Shown here: piece after piece, positions 46,988 to 55,566 of the stretch
Layout of the letters: each line of letters begins with the position of its first letter
Numbering within the stretch: position 1 is the stretch's first letter
Source of the DNA: Mucilaginibacter corticis
Lineage (GTDB): Bacteria; Bacteroidota; Bacteroidia; Sphingobacteriales; Sphingobacteriaceae
Length of the DNA stretch: 64,000 nucleotides
Direction: 5' to 3'
Assembly: GCF_007558865.1 (NCBI RefSeq)
Contig: NZ_VLPK01000002.1
Coordinates: forward strand, 372,001-436,000
Notes under the pieces: model-generated
Database searches by the model: none
What the model saw: only the letters and a program-made list of their open reading frames with translations
What the model was told of the DNA's origin: nothing
Translations under genes and position numbers: made by a program

Positions 46988-48775
46988 TTAAGATACTTCC
47001 TGTTCTTCAAGCAATTGTTTTTCATACAATTCAAAATAAATGCCCTTTTGTTTCATTAAATACTCATGATTTCCCTGTTCCATAATTTCGCCATTATCCA
47101 TCACTAATATTTTATCCGCATTTTTTATGGTTGATATCCTATGGGCAATAATAATATTTGTTTTGCCCTGCATAATATTACCCAGGTTTTGTAATATTTC
47201 TTCTTCAGTACGGGTATCAACTGCCGAAAGGCAATCATCAAACACCAATATCTGCGGATGTTTTACAATAGCCCGTGCTATAGAAACCCGCTGCTTTTGC
47301 CCGCCCGATAGAGTGACGCCTCGTTCGCCGATTAAGGTTTCAAATCCTTTTTCCAGCTCAATAATATTATTATATACCGCGGCATCTTTGGCAGCCTGTT
47401 CAACTACCGGCATATTTAATACATCGGCACTGAATGCGATATTGTTGGCAATAGTGTCAGAGAATAAAAAGACTTCCTGCGGTACAAAACCTATCTGCGC
47501 CCGGTAGCCTTCAAGATTAAGTGTATTAACGGGGTCTTTATCTATCAATATTTCGCCGGCGGTAGAGTCGTACATGCGTAACAGTAAATTAGCTATAGTT
47601 GATTTACCCGAACCAGTTCGCCCTATAATTGCCACCATTTCGCCCGGATGCGCGGTAAAGGTTATGTTTTTTAAAGCCTGTATGCCTGTGTCAGGATAAA
47701 TAAAGGATACATCCTTAAACTCGATCAAGCCGTTGATGGTACGTTTAGGCACATCTGGCGATATGATTTCAGGCTTTTGATCCAGGAACTCATTGATCCG
47801 CTTTTGTGAGGCCGCGGCACGTTGTATCAGGGATGTAACCCAGCCCAATGCCATTACCGGGAAAGTAAGCTGGTTAAGATATACAAGGAACTCGGCAATA
47901 TTGCCGGGTGTAATAGTGCCTTTCATCACTTCGATACCGCCAATAAATATGGTGATAACATTGCTAAGACCAACCAATAAAAGCATGATAGGGTAAAAGG
48001 CCGCCTGTACTTTCACCAATGCCATTGAATGGATCTTGTAATCATCGCTTTCCAAAGCAAATTTTTCGCGTACAGAGCCTTCACGCACATATGACTTCAT
48101 GATCCTGATACCTGAAAAATTTTCCTGCACAAAACTGGATAGTGAGGATAACCGTTCCTGGATCTTTTCGCTGCGGAAATTGATAATATTATTTACATAA
48201 TAAATAATAAATGCCAGTACAGGCATAGGTAATATCGAAAAAATTGCCAGCCTTACGTTTACGGTTAACATAGCATAAATAACCAGCAAGAAAAGTACGA
48301 TGGTATTGATAGCGTACATAATTCCCGGCCCCAGATACATGCGTACACGGCTTACATCCTCGGTTACGCGGTTCATCAAATCGCCGGTATTATGACGGCG
48401 GTAAAAGGCAAGTGACAGGGCCTGGTAATGGTTGTAGATCTCGTTTTTGAGATCATACTCAATGTGGCGCGACATAAGGATGATGGTTTGCCGCATAAAG
48501 AACAAGAATAGTCCTCTTATTAGTGATAGTACCAACACCAGAATGCCAAACAACAACAAACTCGATCCAAATATCTCATAGATCATAGCCTGTCGGTTAA
48601 ATCCCGAAAAAAGCTGGTAAACACCAATGTTTTCTGTTACCAGATCAAACGCTACGCGGATAACCTGTGCAGGCAGTACACTAAAAATATTGGATATGAT
48701 AACAAATAGTATCCCCGGGATAAGACGCCATTTATATTTGACAAAGAATTTATTTAAATAAGCGAGATCTTTCAT
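46988..48775 (-). CDS. ABC exporter (MsbA/MdlB-type half transporter)
   Basis: Protein of 595 residues: six membrane helices (about 15-315) and a nucleotide-binding domain (about 345-585) with Walker A GRTGSGKST, signature TLSGGQKQR, Walker B ILVFDDCLSAVD and switch His in IIAHRIST. It should work as a homodimer exporting lipid or a hydrophobic drug. The substrate is not clear; no accessory export genes are nearby. Confidence 0.95.
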   Translation of the reverse strand: MKDLAYLNKFFVKYKWRLIPGILFVIISNIFSVLPAQVIRVAFDLVTENIGVYQLFSGFNRQAMIYEIFGSSLLLFGILVLVLSLIRGLFLFFMRQTIILMSRHIEYDLKNEIYNHYQALSLAFYRRHNTGDLMNRVTEDVSRVRMYLGPGIMYAINTIVLFLLVIYAMLTVNVRLAIFSILPMPVLAFIIYYVNNIINFRSEKIQERLSSLSSFVQENFSGIRIMKSYVREGSVREKFALESDDYKIHSMALVKVQAAFYPIMLLLVGLSNVITIFIGGIEVMKGTITPGNIAEFLVYLNQLTFPVMALGWVTSLIQRAAASQKRINEFLDQKPEIISPDVPKRTINGLIEFKDVSFIYPDTGIQALKNITFTAHPGEMVAIIGRTGSGKSTIANLLLRMYDSTAGEILIDKDPVNTLNLEGYRAQIGFVPQEVFLFSDTIANNIAFSADVLNMPVVEQAAKDAAVYNNIIELEKGFETLIGERGVTLSGGQKQRVSIARAIVKHPQILVFDDCLSAVDTRTEEEILQNLGNIMQGKTNIIIAHRISTIKNADKILVMDNGEIMEQGNHEYLMKQKGIYFELYEKQLLEEQEVS

Positions 48776-48846
48776 CGATTAAGCAAAAATAAGCTTTTGA
48801 GGATGGATTTAGATTGGGAATGCGAATTTATTTCGGCGCCAATTGG

Positions 48847-48873
48847 TAGCGATGGGTTTTAAACCCATCGCTA
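48847..48873. repeat. Perfect 27-bp palindrome between the ABC and acetyltransferase genes
   Basis: TAGCGATGGGTTT (48847-48859) and its complement (48861-48873) around one base. It may act as a terminator for the acetyltransferase but has no T run. A degenerate half copy is found at 49406-49423. Confidence 0.7.
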
Positions 48874-48877
48874 AAAG

Positions 48878-49378
48878 CTACCTTGCTAATTTAAAATAAG
48901 CCAATTCCTCTCCGTTCCTCATTAAATTATCGCCCTGCTTAAAACCTGCTTTCTGTAACACCCGTTGTGACCCTGCATTAGCTAAAGTAGTAACGGCTAC
49001 AATTTCGTTAATTGTGCTATCATTAAATCCATGAGATGAAATGGCAATGGCCATTTCTGTAGCAAGTCCAAGGCCCCAATATTTTTGCTCAAGGCTGTAA
49101 CCCAATTCTAATACGCTTGCTTTGTCATCAAAAGGGCGTAAAAGACAACTGCCGATAAAGCTATGGGTAGTACTGTCAAACATGCCCCAAATCCCGGTTG
49201 TATTGGTTGTTTGATATTGGTTTAAAGCATTGTTGAAGATGATAATGCGCTCTTCGCGGCTGTGTTTAGGTATGTACAAAGTAACCCGATCGTCGGTAAA
49301 GTGCTTTAGGTAAGTTTCCAGCTCTTCCACTAAAAATTCACGAATAATAATTCGCGGGGTTTGCGCTATGATGCTCAT
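48878..49378 (-). CDS. GNAT-family N-acetyltransferase (RimJ/RimL-like)
   Basis: Protein of 166 residues from ATG 49378 (MSIIAQTPRIIIREF); an ATG at 49396 would add six residues and is possible. The GNAT fold shows in IIREFLVEELETYLKHF, the SFIGSCLLRPFDDKASVLELGYSLEQKYWGLGLATE acetyl-CoA segment (Q/G-x-x-G/A as EQKYWGLGLA), and NAGSQRVLQKAGFKQGD. The substrate could be a ribosomal protein N terminus or a small amine. Confidence 0.9.
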   Translation of the reverse strand: MSIIAQTPRIIIREFLVEELETYLKHFTDDRVTLYIPKHSREERIIIFNNALNQYQTTNTTGIWGMFDSTTHSFIGSCLLRPFDDKASVLELGYSLEQKYWGLGLATEMAIAISSHGFNDSTINEIVAVTTLANAGSQRVLQKAGFKQGDNLMRNGEELAYFKLAR

Positions 49379-49405
49379 TTGCCAAATATAGCCCATTTGC
49401 CCGTT

Positions 49406-49423
49406 GTAGCGGCGGGTTTTAAA
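49406..49423. repeat. Degenerate half copy of the 48847 palindrome
   Basis: gtagcggcgggttttaaa differs at two of 18 positions from 48846-48863 in the same orientation. The two copies flank the acetyltransferase gene. Confidence 0.45.
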
Positions 49424-49453
49424 TACTCCTTTTACAATTACCTGTTAAAAACC

Positions 49454-49483
49454 TTTGTTGCAAATAAAAAATACCTACTTTTG
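49454..49483 (+). promoter_or_regulatory. Bacteroidota-type promoter of the leucine dehydrogenase-like gene
   Basis: TTTG at 49454-49457, 18 bp, then TACTTTTG at 49476-49483 matches the TTTG-N19-TANNTTTG consensus. The ATG follows 19 bp later, giving a short leader. Confidence 0.65.
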
Positions 49484-49502
49484 TTGCGCCTTAAAACACT
49501 AC

Positions 49503-50588
49503 ATGTCTACAGCAAAACTCACCGATTCGATATTTAGCCAGCTGGAAGATTGCGGGCATAAAAAAGTTGTTTATTGTAGTGACCCCGATACCGGCTTAAA
49601 AGCGATCATAGCAATTCATAATACCATACTTGGCCCGGCATTGGGTGGTGTGCGTATGTGGACCTACAAGACCGAGAATGAGGCCCTTGCCGATGTATTG
49701 CGTTTATCGCGCAGTATGACTTACAAGGCGGCTATATCAGGCCTTAACCTGGGTGGCGGTTGCGCGGTAATTATCGGCGATTCGCGCAAAGAAAAAACAG
49801 AAGCTTTAATGCGTAAGTTCGGCAGGTTTGTAAAAAATCTTAACGGCGAATTTATAGCAGGTGAGGACGTGGGTACCAATCTGCGCGATATGGAATATAT
49901 CCGCATGGAAACAGAGCATGTAGCCGGTCTACCTGAAACAATAGGCGGCAGCGGCGATCCGGCACCGATAGCGGCAATGGGCGTTTTTATGGGCATAAAA
50001 GCATCTGTTAAAGAAGTTTTTGGTACAGATAGCCTAACCGGTAAATCAGTAATTGTACAGGGTATTGGCCACGTAGGCGAGAACCTGGTAAAGTTGCTGC
50101 GCGATGAAAATGTAAAGGTTTACATCAGCGATATTAACGAAGACAAAACACGCCAGGTGTCGAAAAAATACGGAGCAGAAGCAATTTCAAATAATTCCAT
50201 TTTTGATATTGATGCCGATATTTATTCGCCTTGCGCATTGGGAGGTACCATCAACACCCAAACCATCAATAAACTAAAATGCGGCATTATTGCAGGGTCT
50301 GCAAATAACCAGTTAGAGGACGAAGAAATACACGGACAATTATTACTTGATAAAGGTATTATATTTGCCCCTGATTACGTTATAAACGCAGGCGGCGTTA
50401 TTAATTGTTACTCGGAGTTAATGGGCTTTAGCAAAAAGCGCTCTTTACAACTAACCGAAAATATTTATGAGGCTACAAGAAATGTTTTACGCCTTTCAAA
50501 AGCCGAAAATATTTCAACCATACAAGCCGCAAACAAAATTGTCGAAAAACGTATTACAGACATTAACAAAGTAAAATCCAGCTATTAA
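49503..50588 (+). CDS. Leucine dehydrogenase-family protein with Cys in place of the GGGK lysine
   Basis: Protein of 361 residues from ATG 49503 (MSTAKLTDS). The Glu/Leu/Phe/Val dehydrogenase domain shows LGPALGGVRMW and the substrate lysine SMTYKAA (Lys75). The second motif reads LNLGGGCAVIIGD: Cys87 replaces the lysine that is catalytic in Bacillus leucine dehydrogenase (Lys80), with the 12-residue spacing kept. The EDVG acidic site and the Rossmann GIGHVGENL are present. It may have changed activity or be a binding or regulatory paralogue. It was read directly from TGC in the sequence; a sequencing error is not excluded. Confidence 0.9.
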   Translation: MSTAKLTDSIFSQLEDCGHKKVVYCSDPDTGLKAIIAIHNTILGPALGGVRMWTYKTENEALADVLRLSRSMTYKAAISGLNLGGGCAVIIGDSRKEKTEALMRKFGRFVKNLNGEFIAGEDVGTNLRDMEYIRMETEHVAGLPETIGGSGDPAPIAAMGVFMGIKASVKEVFGTDSLTGKSVIVQGIGHVGENLVKLLRDENVKVYISDINEDKTRQVSKKYGAEAISNNSIFDIDADIYSPCALGGTINTQTINKLKCGIIAGSANNQLEDEEIHGQLLLDKGIIFAPDYVINAGGVINCYSELMGFSKKRSLQLTENIYEATRNVLRLSKAENISTIQAANKIVEKRITDINKVKSSY

Positions 50589-50633
50589 ATAAATCACAAA
50601 CAGGAGTAAAAATCCTAAATCGTTCTTACAAAA

Positions 50634-51581
50634 ATGTTAAACAGAAGGCACCTACGGGTAAAAGTACTACAGTCATTATACGCATTTCATCAAACCAGTG
50701 CGGTTAATATAAAACAACAGGAAAAAAGCTTATTGCAAAGCATAGACCAGGTATATGAAATGTATATTTGGATGCTTTCGCTGATATCAGAAGTTGTTGG
50801 TTACGCGGATATTGATGCTAACGAACGCGCCAACAAGCATTTACCTACAGCAGATGATCTTAACGCAAACCTTAAGATCCTTACCAACAGGTTTACCATA
50901 TCTTTAAATCAAAACAAAGAGTTTTTAGCAGGTACAAAAAAGTATAAAGTAGAGTGGAGCTTTGAGCCCGAATTGGTTAAAACTTTATTTACTAACCTAA
51001 AAAGCGCCCCCGAGTACCAGGAGTATCTTGACAAAACGGGCGACACCATACAAACAGATAAAGACATTATTAAGTTCATCTTTAAAAAGGTGATCTTAAA
51101 ATCAAGCCTGGCCGACCAGGTTTTTGAAGAAAAATTTATTTTTTGGCCGGTTGATAAGGATGTGCTGCAGGCTTTGATAGCTAAAACATTCAAAAACTTC
51201 TCTTTTGACGAGCCTGAAAAAAATAAACTGGCAGAAATTACCGGCAATTGGGAAGAGGACAAAGAATTTATTGTTAAGCTTTTAGAAACATCAGTACGTT
51301 ACGATAAAGATTATCAGGAGCTGATCAGCGCAAAAACGCAAAACTGGGAGCCTGAGCGTATAGCCATGATGGATACCTTGTTAATGAAAATGGCTATTGC
51401 CGAATTTGTTAACTTTGCATCTATCCCGGTTAAGGTTACTATTAATGAGTACCTGGAAATTTCGAAAGAATACAGTACACCAAAAAGTAACTCTTTCATA
51501 AACGGTATCCTTGACAAGATCTTATTTGAGCTAAAAGCCGAAAAGAAAATTAATAAAATAGGCAGAGGACTAATAGAATAA
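50634..51581 (+). CDS. nusB: Transcription antitermination factor NusB (long Bacteroidota form)
   Basis: Protein of 315 residues, more than twice E. coli NusB (about 139). The N-terminal NRRHLRVKVLQSLYAF matches the family start. The conserved core lies in the C-terminal part (about 205-305, LISAKTQNWEPERIAMMDTLLMKMAIAEF and PVKVTINEYLEISKEYSTPKSNSFINGILDKI). It binds boxA RNA with NusE (S10). It heads a run of same-strand genes. Confidence 0.95.
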   Translation: MLNRRHLRVKVLQSLYAFHQTSAVNIKQQEKSLLQSIDQVYEMYIWMLSLISEVVGYADIDANERANKHLPTADDLNANLKILTNRFTISLNQNKEFLAGTKKYKVEWSFEPELVKTLFTNLKSAPEYQEYLDKTGDTIQTDKDIIKFIFKKVILKSSLADQVFEEKFIFWPVDKDVLQALIAKTFKNFSFDEPEKNKLAEITGNWEEDKEFIVKLLETSVRYDKDYQELISAKTQNWEPERIAMMDTLLMKMAIAEFVNFASIPVKVTINEYLEISKEYSTPKSNSFINGILDKILFELKAEKKINKIGRGLIE

Positions 51582-51586
51582 TCACA

Positions 51587-51994
51587 ATGAAAAAAATATT
51601 GTTTAGCTTAATGATGGCAACCGCTTTAATGGCTTGCAATCAAAAGAAAAGTAATACAGTAGTAGCATACACTACTGACGGGGCAGATATCAAATACACA
51701 AAGCAGACTTTTGACTTTGGCAAAATAAAACAAGGCGAAAAGGTGACGCATAGCTTTGCATTTACCAACACCGGTAAAGCACCATTAATAGTTACCAATG
51801 CGGTAGCATCATGCGGTTGTACTACGCCTATCTGGCCTAAAACGCCTGTTATGCCAGGCGATACCGCGTCAATATCAGTAACATTTAACAGTGCCGGCAA
51901 ATCAGGTTTGCAGGATAAACTGATAACCGTTACGACAAATAGCCAGCCTGCACAAAGTGCTGTGCATTTAATTGGCGAAGTTCTTACAAAATAA
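51587..51994 (+). CDS. DUF1573 lipoprotein (ASH/HYDIN-like domain)
   Basis: Protein of 135 residues with lipobox ALMAC (Cys17). One Ig-like DUF1573 domain: QTFDFGKIKQGEKVTHSFAFTNTGKAPLIV, then ASCGCTTPIWP, PGDTASISVTFNSAGKSG. Probably an outer-membrane or periplasmic lipoprotein of unknown role. It begins 5 bp after nusB, so co-transcribed. Confidence 0.9.
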   Translation: MKKILFSLMMATALMACNQKKSNTVVAYTTDGADIKYTKQTFDFGKIKQGEKVTHSFAFTNTGKAPLIVTNAVASCGCTTPIWPKTPVMPGDTASISVTFNSAGKSGLQDKLITVTTNSQPAQSAVHLIGEVLTK

Positions 51995-52003
51995 TAATTA
52001 AAA

Positions 52004-52333
52004 ATGATAGCAACTATTTTATTACAAGCAACAGGCGGAGCATTAGGCGCTTATGGTTCAATGATCCCGTTTGTGTTGATCATTGTGGTGTTTTACTTTT
52101 TCATGATCCGTCCGCAGGTTAAGAAACAAAAAGATCAAAAAAACTTTGTTAACGAATTAAAAAAAGGCGATAAGATCATCACCACATCAGGTATGCATGG
52201 CAGGATCGTTGAAGTTGCAGATACAACTTTTTTAATTGAAACCGAAGGCGGCCACAAAGTTCGTTTTAATAAAGCGGCAATCTCATTAGATGATTCAAAG
52301 GCGTTAAGCACACCACCGGTAGCTTCTAAATAA
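52004..52333 (+). CDS. yajC: Sec translocase accessory subunit YajC
   Basis: Protein of 109 residues with one membrane helix (about 18-37, SMIPFVLIIVVFYFFMIRPQVKKQK) and the YajC core GDKIITTSGMHGRIVEVADTTFLIE. It associates with SecDF-SecYEG. Located 9 bp after the DUF1573 gene. Confidence 0.95.
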   Translation: MIATILLQATGGALGAYGSMIPFVLIIVVFYFFMIRPQVKKQKDQKNFVNELKKGDKIITTSGMHGRIVEVADTTFLIETEGGHKVRFNKAAISLDDSKALSTPPVASK

Positions 52334-52374
52334 GCTTTGAGCATAAAGCTTAAAGTATTTAAGAATATAAAAAT

Positions 52375-52414
52375 AAAGCGGAAAGAAAAGCTAAAGCTTT
52401 AACCTTTCCGCTTT
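52375..52414 (+). terminator. Hairpin between yajC and the YbbR-like gene
   Basis: AAAGCGGAAAG (52375-52385) with its complement at 52404-52414. There is no T run, so it may be a weak terminator or RNA-processing site. Confidence 0.4.
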
Positions 52415-52432
52415 CGGCTTTTAGCTAACAAC

Positions 52433-53380
52433 ATGGCAATAGTAAAACTATCGGCAACAGAACGCAGGCGGGCATCGGCATTTTTTACCTGCCTTATACT
52501 TGCTTTGTGTGCCTGGATAGCTATTACTTTGTCAAACTCTTATGATTACCAGGTAAAAGAGGTACTGGTTTTCAAAAACAGCCCTCAAAAACGGGCGTTC
52601 CATCCCTTACAATCTGATACGGTTACCGCCACTGTGAAAGGTAATGGCTGGCAAATGCTGTTCTCAAAAATGAACGAGCAAAACCGTATTATAAAAGTTG
52701 ACCTGAGTAAACTGGACAGCGAAGCCTATGTAGTTGTAAGCACACAACTAAATGCTATCAATGCAGAAAAAGCGGTCGATAACGAAATAATTGCCATAGC
52801 CCCCGATACGCTTTATTTTGACTTTACCAATCGCAGCGACCGTAAAGTGCCGGTACAACTGGTAAAATCTGTGAATTACCAGCAACAATTTACACAGTCG
52901 GGCAATATTGTTATCAAGCCTGCATATGTCAGAATAATTGGTCCGAGTAATGTTATTGACAAGATCAAATTCTGGCGTACAGACCAGTTGACCTTAAAAA
53001 ACATAAACGAAGACGTAAACACAGAGGTTAACCTGCAAGCACCTGATGAAGGAAATGTAAGTATCTATCCAAAAACAGTCCAGGTGAGTATTCCGGTAGA
53101 TGAATTTACAGAAAAAACGATCGAGCTGCCGGTTAAACTGGTTGGCAATGTTGATTTTTATAATGTAAAAGTGTTTCCGCAAAAGGTTAAGGTAACCTTT
53201 ACCACTTCGTTAAACCGATATGCCGATATTGATGAAGAGTTTTTTGAAGCGCAGGCTGATCTTAACTTATGGCGTGCATATGGTTATAGTTCGCTGCCGG
53301 TTAAGGTTACCCGTTTGCCTGATTATTGCAAGATAGTGAACATTGAACCTCATAATATTGATTTCATCGTTAAAAAGTAA
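52433..53380 (+). CDS. YbbR/CdaR-like domain protein
   Basis: Protein of 315 residues with one N-terminal membrane helix (about 17-36, AFFTCLILALCAWIAITLS) and three YbbR-like beta domains (VTATVKGNGWQMLF, then RSDRKVPVQLVKSVNYQQQF, then EKTIELPVKLVG). In Firmicutes CdaR regulates the diadenylate cyclase; no cdaA is in this window, so that link is unproven here. It overlaps coaE by one base. Confidence 0.87.
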   Translation: MAIVKLSATERRRASAFFTCLILALCAWIAITLSNSYDYQVKEVLVFKNSPQKRAFHPLQSDTVTATVKGNGWQMLFSKMNEQNRIIKVDLSKLDSEAYVVVSTQLNAINAEKAVDNEIIAIAPDTLYFDFTNRSDRKVPVQLVKSVNYQQQFTQSGNIVIKPAYVRIIGPSNVIDKIKFWRTDQLTLKNINEDVNTEVNLQAPDEGNVSIYPKTVQVSIPVDEFTEKTIELPVKLVGNVDFYNVKVFPQKVKVTFTTSLNRYADIDEEFFEAQADLNLWRAYGYSSLPVKVTRLPDYCKIVNIEPHNIDFIVKK

Positions 53381-53976
53381 TGTTAAAAATAGGTATCACC
53401 GGTAATATTGGTAGCGGGAAAACTACGGTTAGCCAAATGTTCCGGGTATTGGGTATTCCTGTTTTTTACGCGGATATAGAAGCCAAAAACATCATGACCA
53501 CTGACCCGGTATTGGTTGCTAATATGAAAAAAGCCTTTGGTGATGAAGCTTATTTTACCGACGGCAGCCTTAACAGAAAATATATAGCAAACATTGTTTT
53601 TAACGATGATGAGCAGCTGGCTAAATTGAATAGTTTAACCCACCCGGCCGTATTCAGGGCTTTTGATACCTGGGTTGCAGGCATTGAAAACGTGCCTTAT
53701 GTTATAAAAGAGGCTGCTTTGTTATTTGAAAGCACATCTTACAAAATGTGCGATTATTCTTTGTTGGTTACAGCCCCGCTGGATTTAAGAATAGCACGTG
53801 TTACCAAACGTGATCATATAACCCGTGCCGAAGTTGAGGCCCGTGAAGCCAAACAATTTACCGAAGCCAAAAAGCGCGAGCTTGCAGATTACATTATTGA
53901 AAATGGCGAAACACAGCTGCTTATACCACAGGTTTTAAAGCTGCACGACGCTTTTTTACAATTAGCCGCCGTATAA
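53380..53976 (+). CDS. coaE: Dephospho-CoA kinase
   Basis: Protein of 198 residues with Walker A GNIGSGKTT (8-16), the substrate region FYADIEAK and a lid segment RVTKRDHITRAEVEAR. It does the last step of coenzyme A synthesis. The ATG overlaps the end of the YbbR-like gene and its stop overlaps the start of the next gene (one base each), so translation is coupled. Confidence 0.96.
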   Translation: MLKIGITGNIGSGKTTVSQMFRVLGIPVFYADIEAKNIMTTDPVLVANMKKAFGDEAYFTDGSLNRKYIANIVFNDDEQLAKLNSLTHPAVFRAFDTWVAGIENVPYVIKEAALLFESTSYKMCDYSLLVTAPLDLRIARVTKRDHITRAEVEAREAKQFTEAKKRELADYIIENGETQLLIPQVLKLHDAFLQLAAV

Positions 53977-54914
53977 TGATTCTTGACGATTTTGTTTCGA
54001 TCAACGCCAACGGTATCTACTGCAAATACGGCGATTTTTATCTTGATCCGCAGCAGCCGGTAAAAACAGCAGTGATATCGCACGCCCATGCAGACCATGC
54101 TATCAGCGGGAATAAAGAAGTTTATTGCACCCGTCCTACACAAGAGTTTATGCATCTGCGTTATCACCGTTCTGCGGCGCAGGTATTTAATATCGTGGGC
54201 TATAATCAGCCATTCTTTATTAAAGATATTAAGCTGGCCTTTATACCTGCCGGGCATATGCTGGGGTCGGCCATGATCCTGATGGAATACCAAGGGGCGA
54301 GTTATTTATATACCGGCGATTACAAGATACAGCCCGATGCAACCTGTGAGCCTATTGAATGGGTCAATGCTGATGTGCTCATTACCGAAAGTACATTTGC
54401 CGACCCTGGTATTATTCATCCTGACCCGGTGGAGGAGATCAAGAAGTTAAACGGAATTAAAAGTAACATCCTGCTGGGCGCATATGGCTTGGGTAAGAGC
54501 CAACGTTTGCTGCGGATGGTAAATGACTACGCTCCGCAGAAAAAGGTGCTTATACACCATAAAATAATGCCTATAAACCAAATTTATGAGCGTAATGGTT
54601 ATCCGCTTGGTAAATACCAGTTATACGGGCGTAAACTGATGAAAGCGCAGGATGAATTTGTATATATTGTACCGCCTTTTACGTTTAACAGTTATATAAA
54701 GGCTACAGGTGTTAAGCGCTTATTTGCGTCAGGGTGGAAAAACTTGCAGGTGAATAAGGAGGATACGCTGTTTATATCAGATCATGTAGACTGGAACGAT
54801 ATTTTGCAGGCCATTAAGCAAATTAATCCTAAACAGGTGTGGACGTTGCATGGCAATGGCGCTCATTTAAAGGCACATTTAGAAACAGATATTTTGGTTA
54901 AATTGCTCAATTAA
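53976..54914 (+). CDS. Metallo-beta-lactamase/beta-CASP-like exonuclease
   Basis: Protein of 312 residues with HAHADHA (His36, His38, Asp40, His41), a second metal His in PAGHMLGSAM, YTGDYK and a late LHGNGAHL. It matches the DNA-ligase-associated or mRNA 3'-end-processing exonuclease group. Usual partners (ATP-dependent ligase, DEXH helicase) are not in the window. Confidence 0.88.
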   Translation: MILDDFVSINANGIYCKYGDFYLDPQQPVKTAVISHAHADHAISGNKEVYCTRPTQEFMHLRYHRSAAQVFNIVGYNQPFFIKDIKLAFIPAGHMLGSAMILMEYQGASYLYTGDYKIQPDATCEPIEWVNADVLITESTFADPGIIHPDPVEEIKKLNGIKSNILLGAYGLGKSQRLLRMVNDYAPQKKVLIHHKIMPINQIYERNGYPLGKYQLYGRKLMKAQDEFVYIVPPFTFNSYIKATGVKRLFASGWKNLQVNKEDTLFISDHVDWNDILQAIKQINPKQVWTLHGNGAHLKAHLETDILVKLLN

Positions 54915-54920
54915 CCGGTG

Positions 54921-55079
54921 ATGAAAGAAGGCGAGGATTACTATATTAACGAAGACGGTAACTTTGTTTTTACAGAAGCTTATCACCTAAAACGTGGATA
55001 TTGCTGCAAAAATAAGTGTAAACATTGTCCCTGGCATTTCGGAAAAACCGGAGAAGATACCAAATCAGAGAAAAAATAA
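54921..55079 (+). CDS. DUF5522 small cysteine-rich protein
   Basis: Protein of 52 residues, ATG at 54921, 6 bp after the exonuclease gene. It carries the DUF5522 pattern YYINEDGNFVFTEAYHLKRGYCCKNKCKHCPW, with four Cys (28, 29, 33, 36) that could bind zinc or an iron-sulfur cluster. Function unknown. The following marR gene starts 31 bp later. Confidence 0.85.
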   Translation: MKEGEDYYINEDGNFVFTEAYHLKRGYCCKNKCKHCPWHFGKTGEDTKSEKK

Positions 55080-55110
55080 AGATATTTGCATCTTTGAAGT
55101 AAGATTAGTT

Positions 55111-55560
55111 ATGCGGATAGACGACGAAATACAAAGCTCTAAGTTTGAGGACAATTACCAAAAGGCTGTAATTAACATCGCGTATACCGATGGTTGGTTA
55201 AAGAACACTTTTAACTGCCATTTTGAAAAACATAATTTAACGCAACAGCAATTTAATATCCTGCGCATATTAAGAGGCCAGTACCCTAAGCCGGCTACGG
55301 TTAACCTGCTTAAAGAGCGCATGATCGATAAAATGAGCGATGCATCGCGTATTGTTGACCGCCTGGTGCAAAAAGAAATGATAACACGTTGTACCAATAA
55401 TAAAGACAGGCGGGCAGTTGATATCCGCATCAGCGAAAAAGGGCTGGAGGTTTTGGCTAAAATGGATATAGAGTTTAAAACCAGGGACTTCATCAAAGGT
55501 AACCTTACCCAGGAAGAGGCCGGTCTGTTAAGCGATCTGTTGGATAAGTTAAGAGGATAG
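55111..55560 (+). CDS. MarR-family regulator
   Basis: Protein of 149 residues from ATG 55111 (MRIDDEIQSS). A longer frame from 54994 overlaps the DUF5522 gene. The winged helix shows in QQFNILRILRGQ, SDASRIVDRLVQKEMITR and the wing NNKDRRAVDIRISEKG (about 50-120). Ligand and targets unknown. Confidence 0.92.
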   Translation: MRIDDEIQSSKFEDNYQKAVINIAYTDGWLKNTFNCHFEKHNLTQQQFNILRILRGQYPKPATVNLLKERMIDKMSDASRIVDRLVQKEMITRCTNNKDRRAVDIRISEKGLEVLAKMDIEFKTRDFIKGNLTQEEAGLLSDLLDKLRG

Positions 55561-55566
55561 CAATAA

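Noticed and set aside
53889..54293. 134-codon minus-strand frame
   Set aside because: Antisense across the coaE and nuclease genes, which overlap by one base and leave no room.
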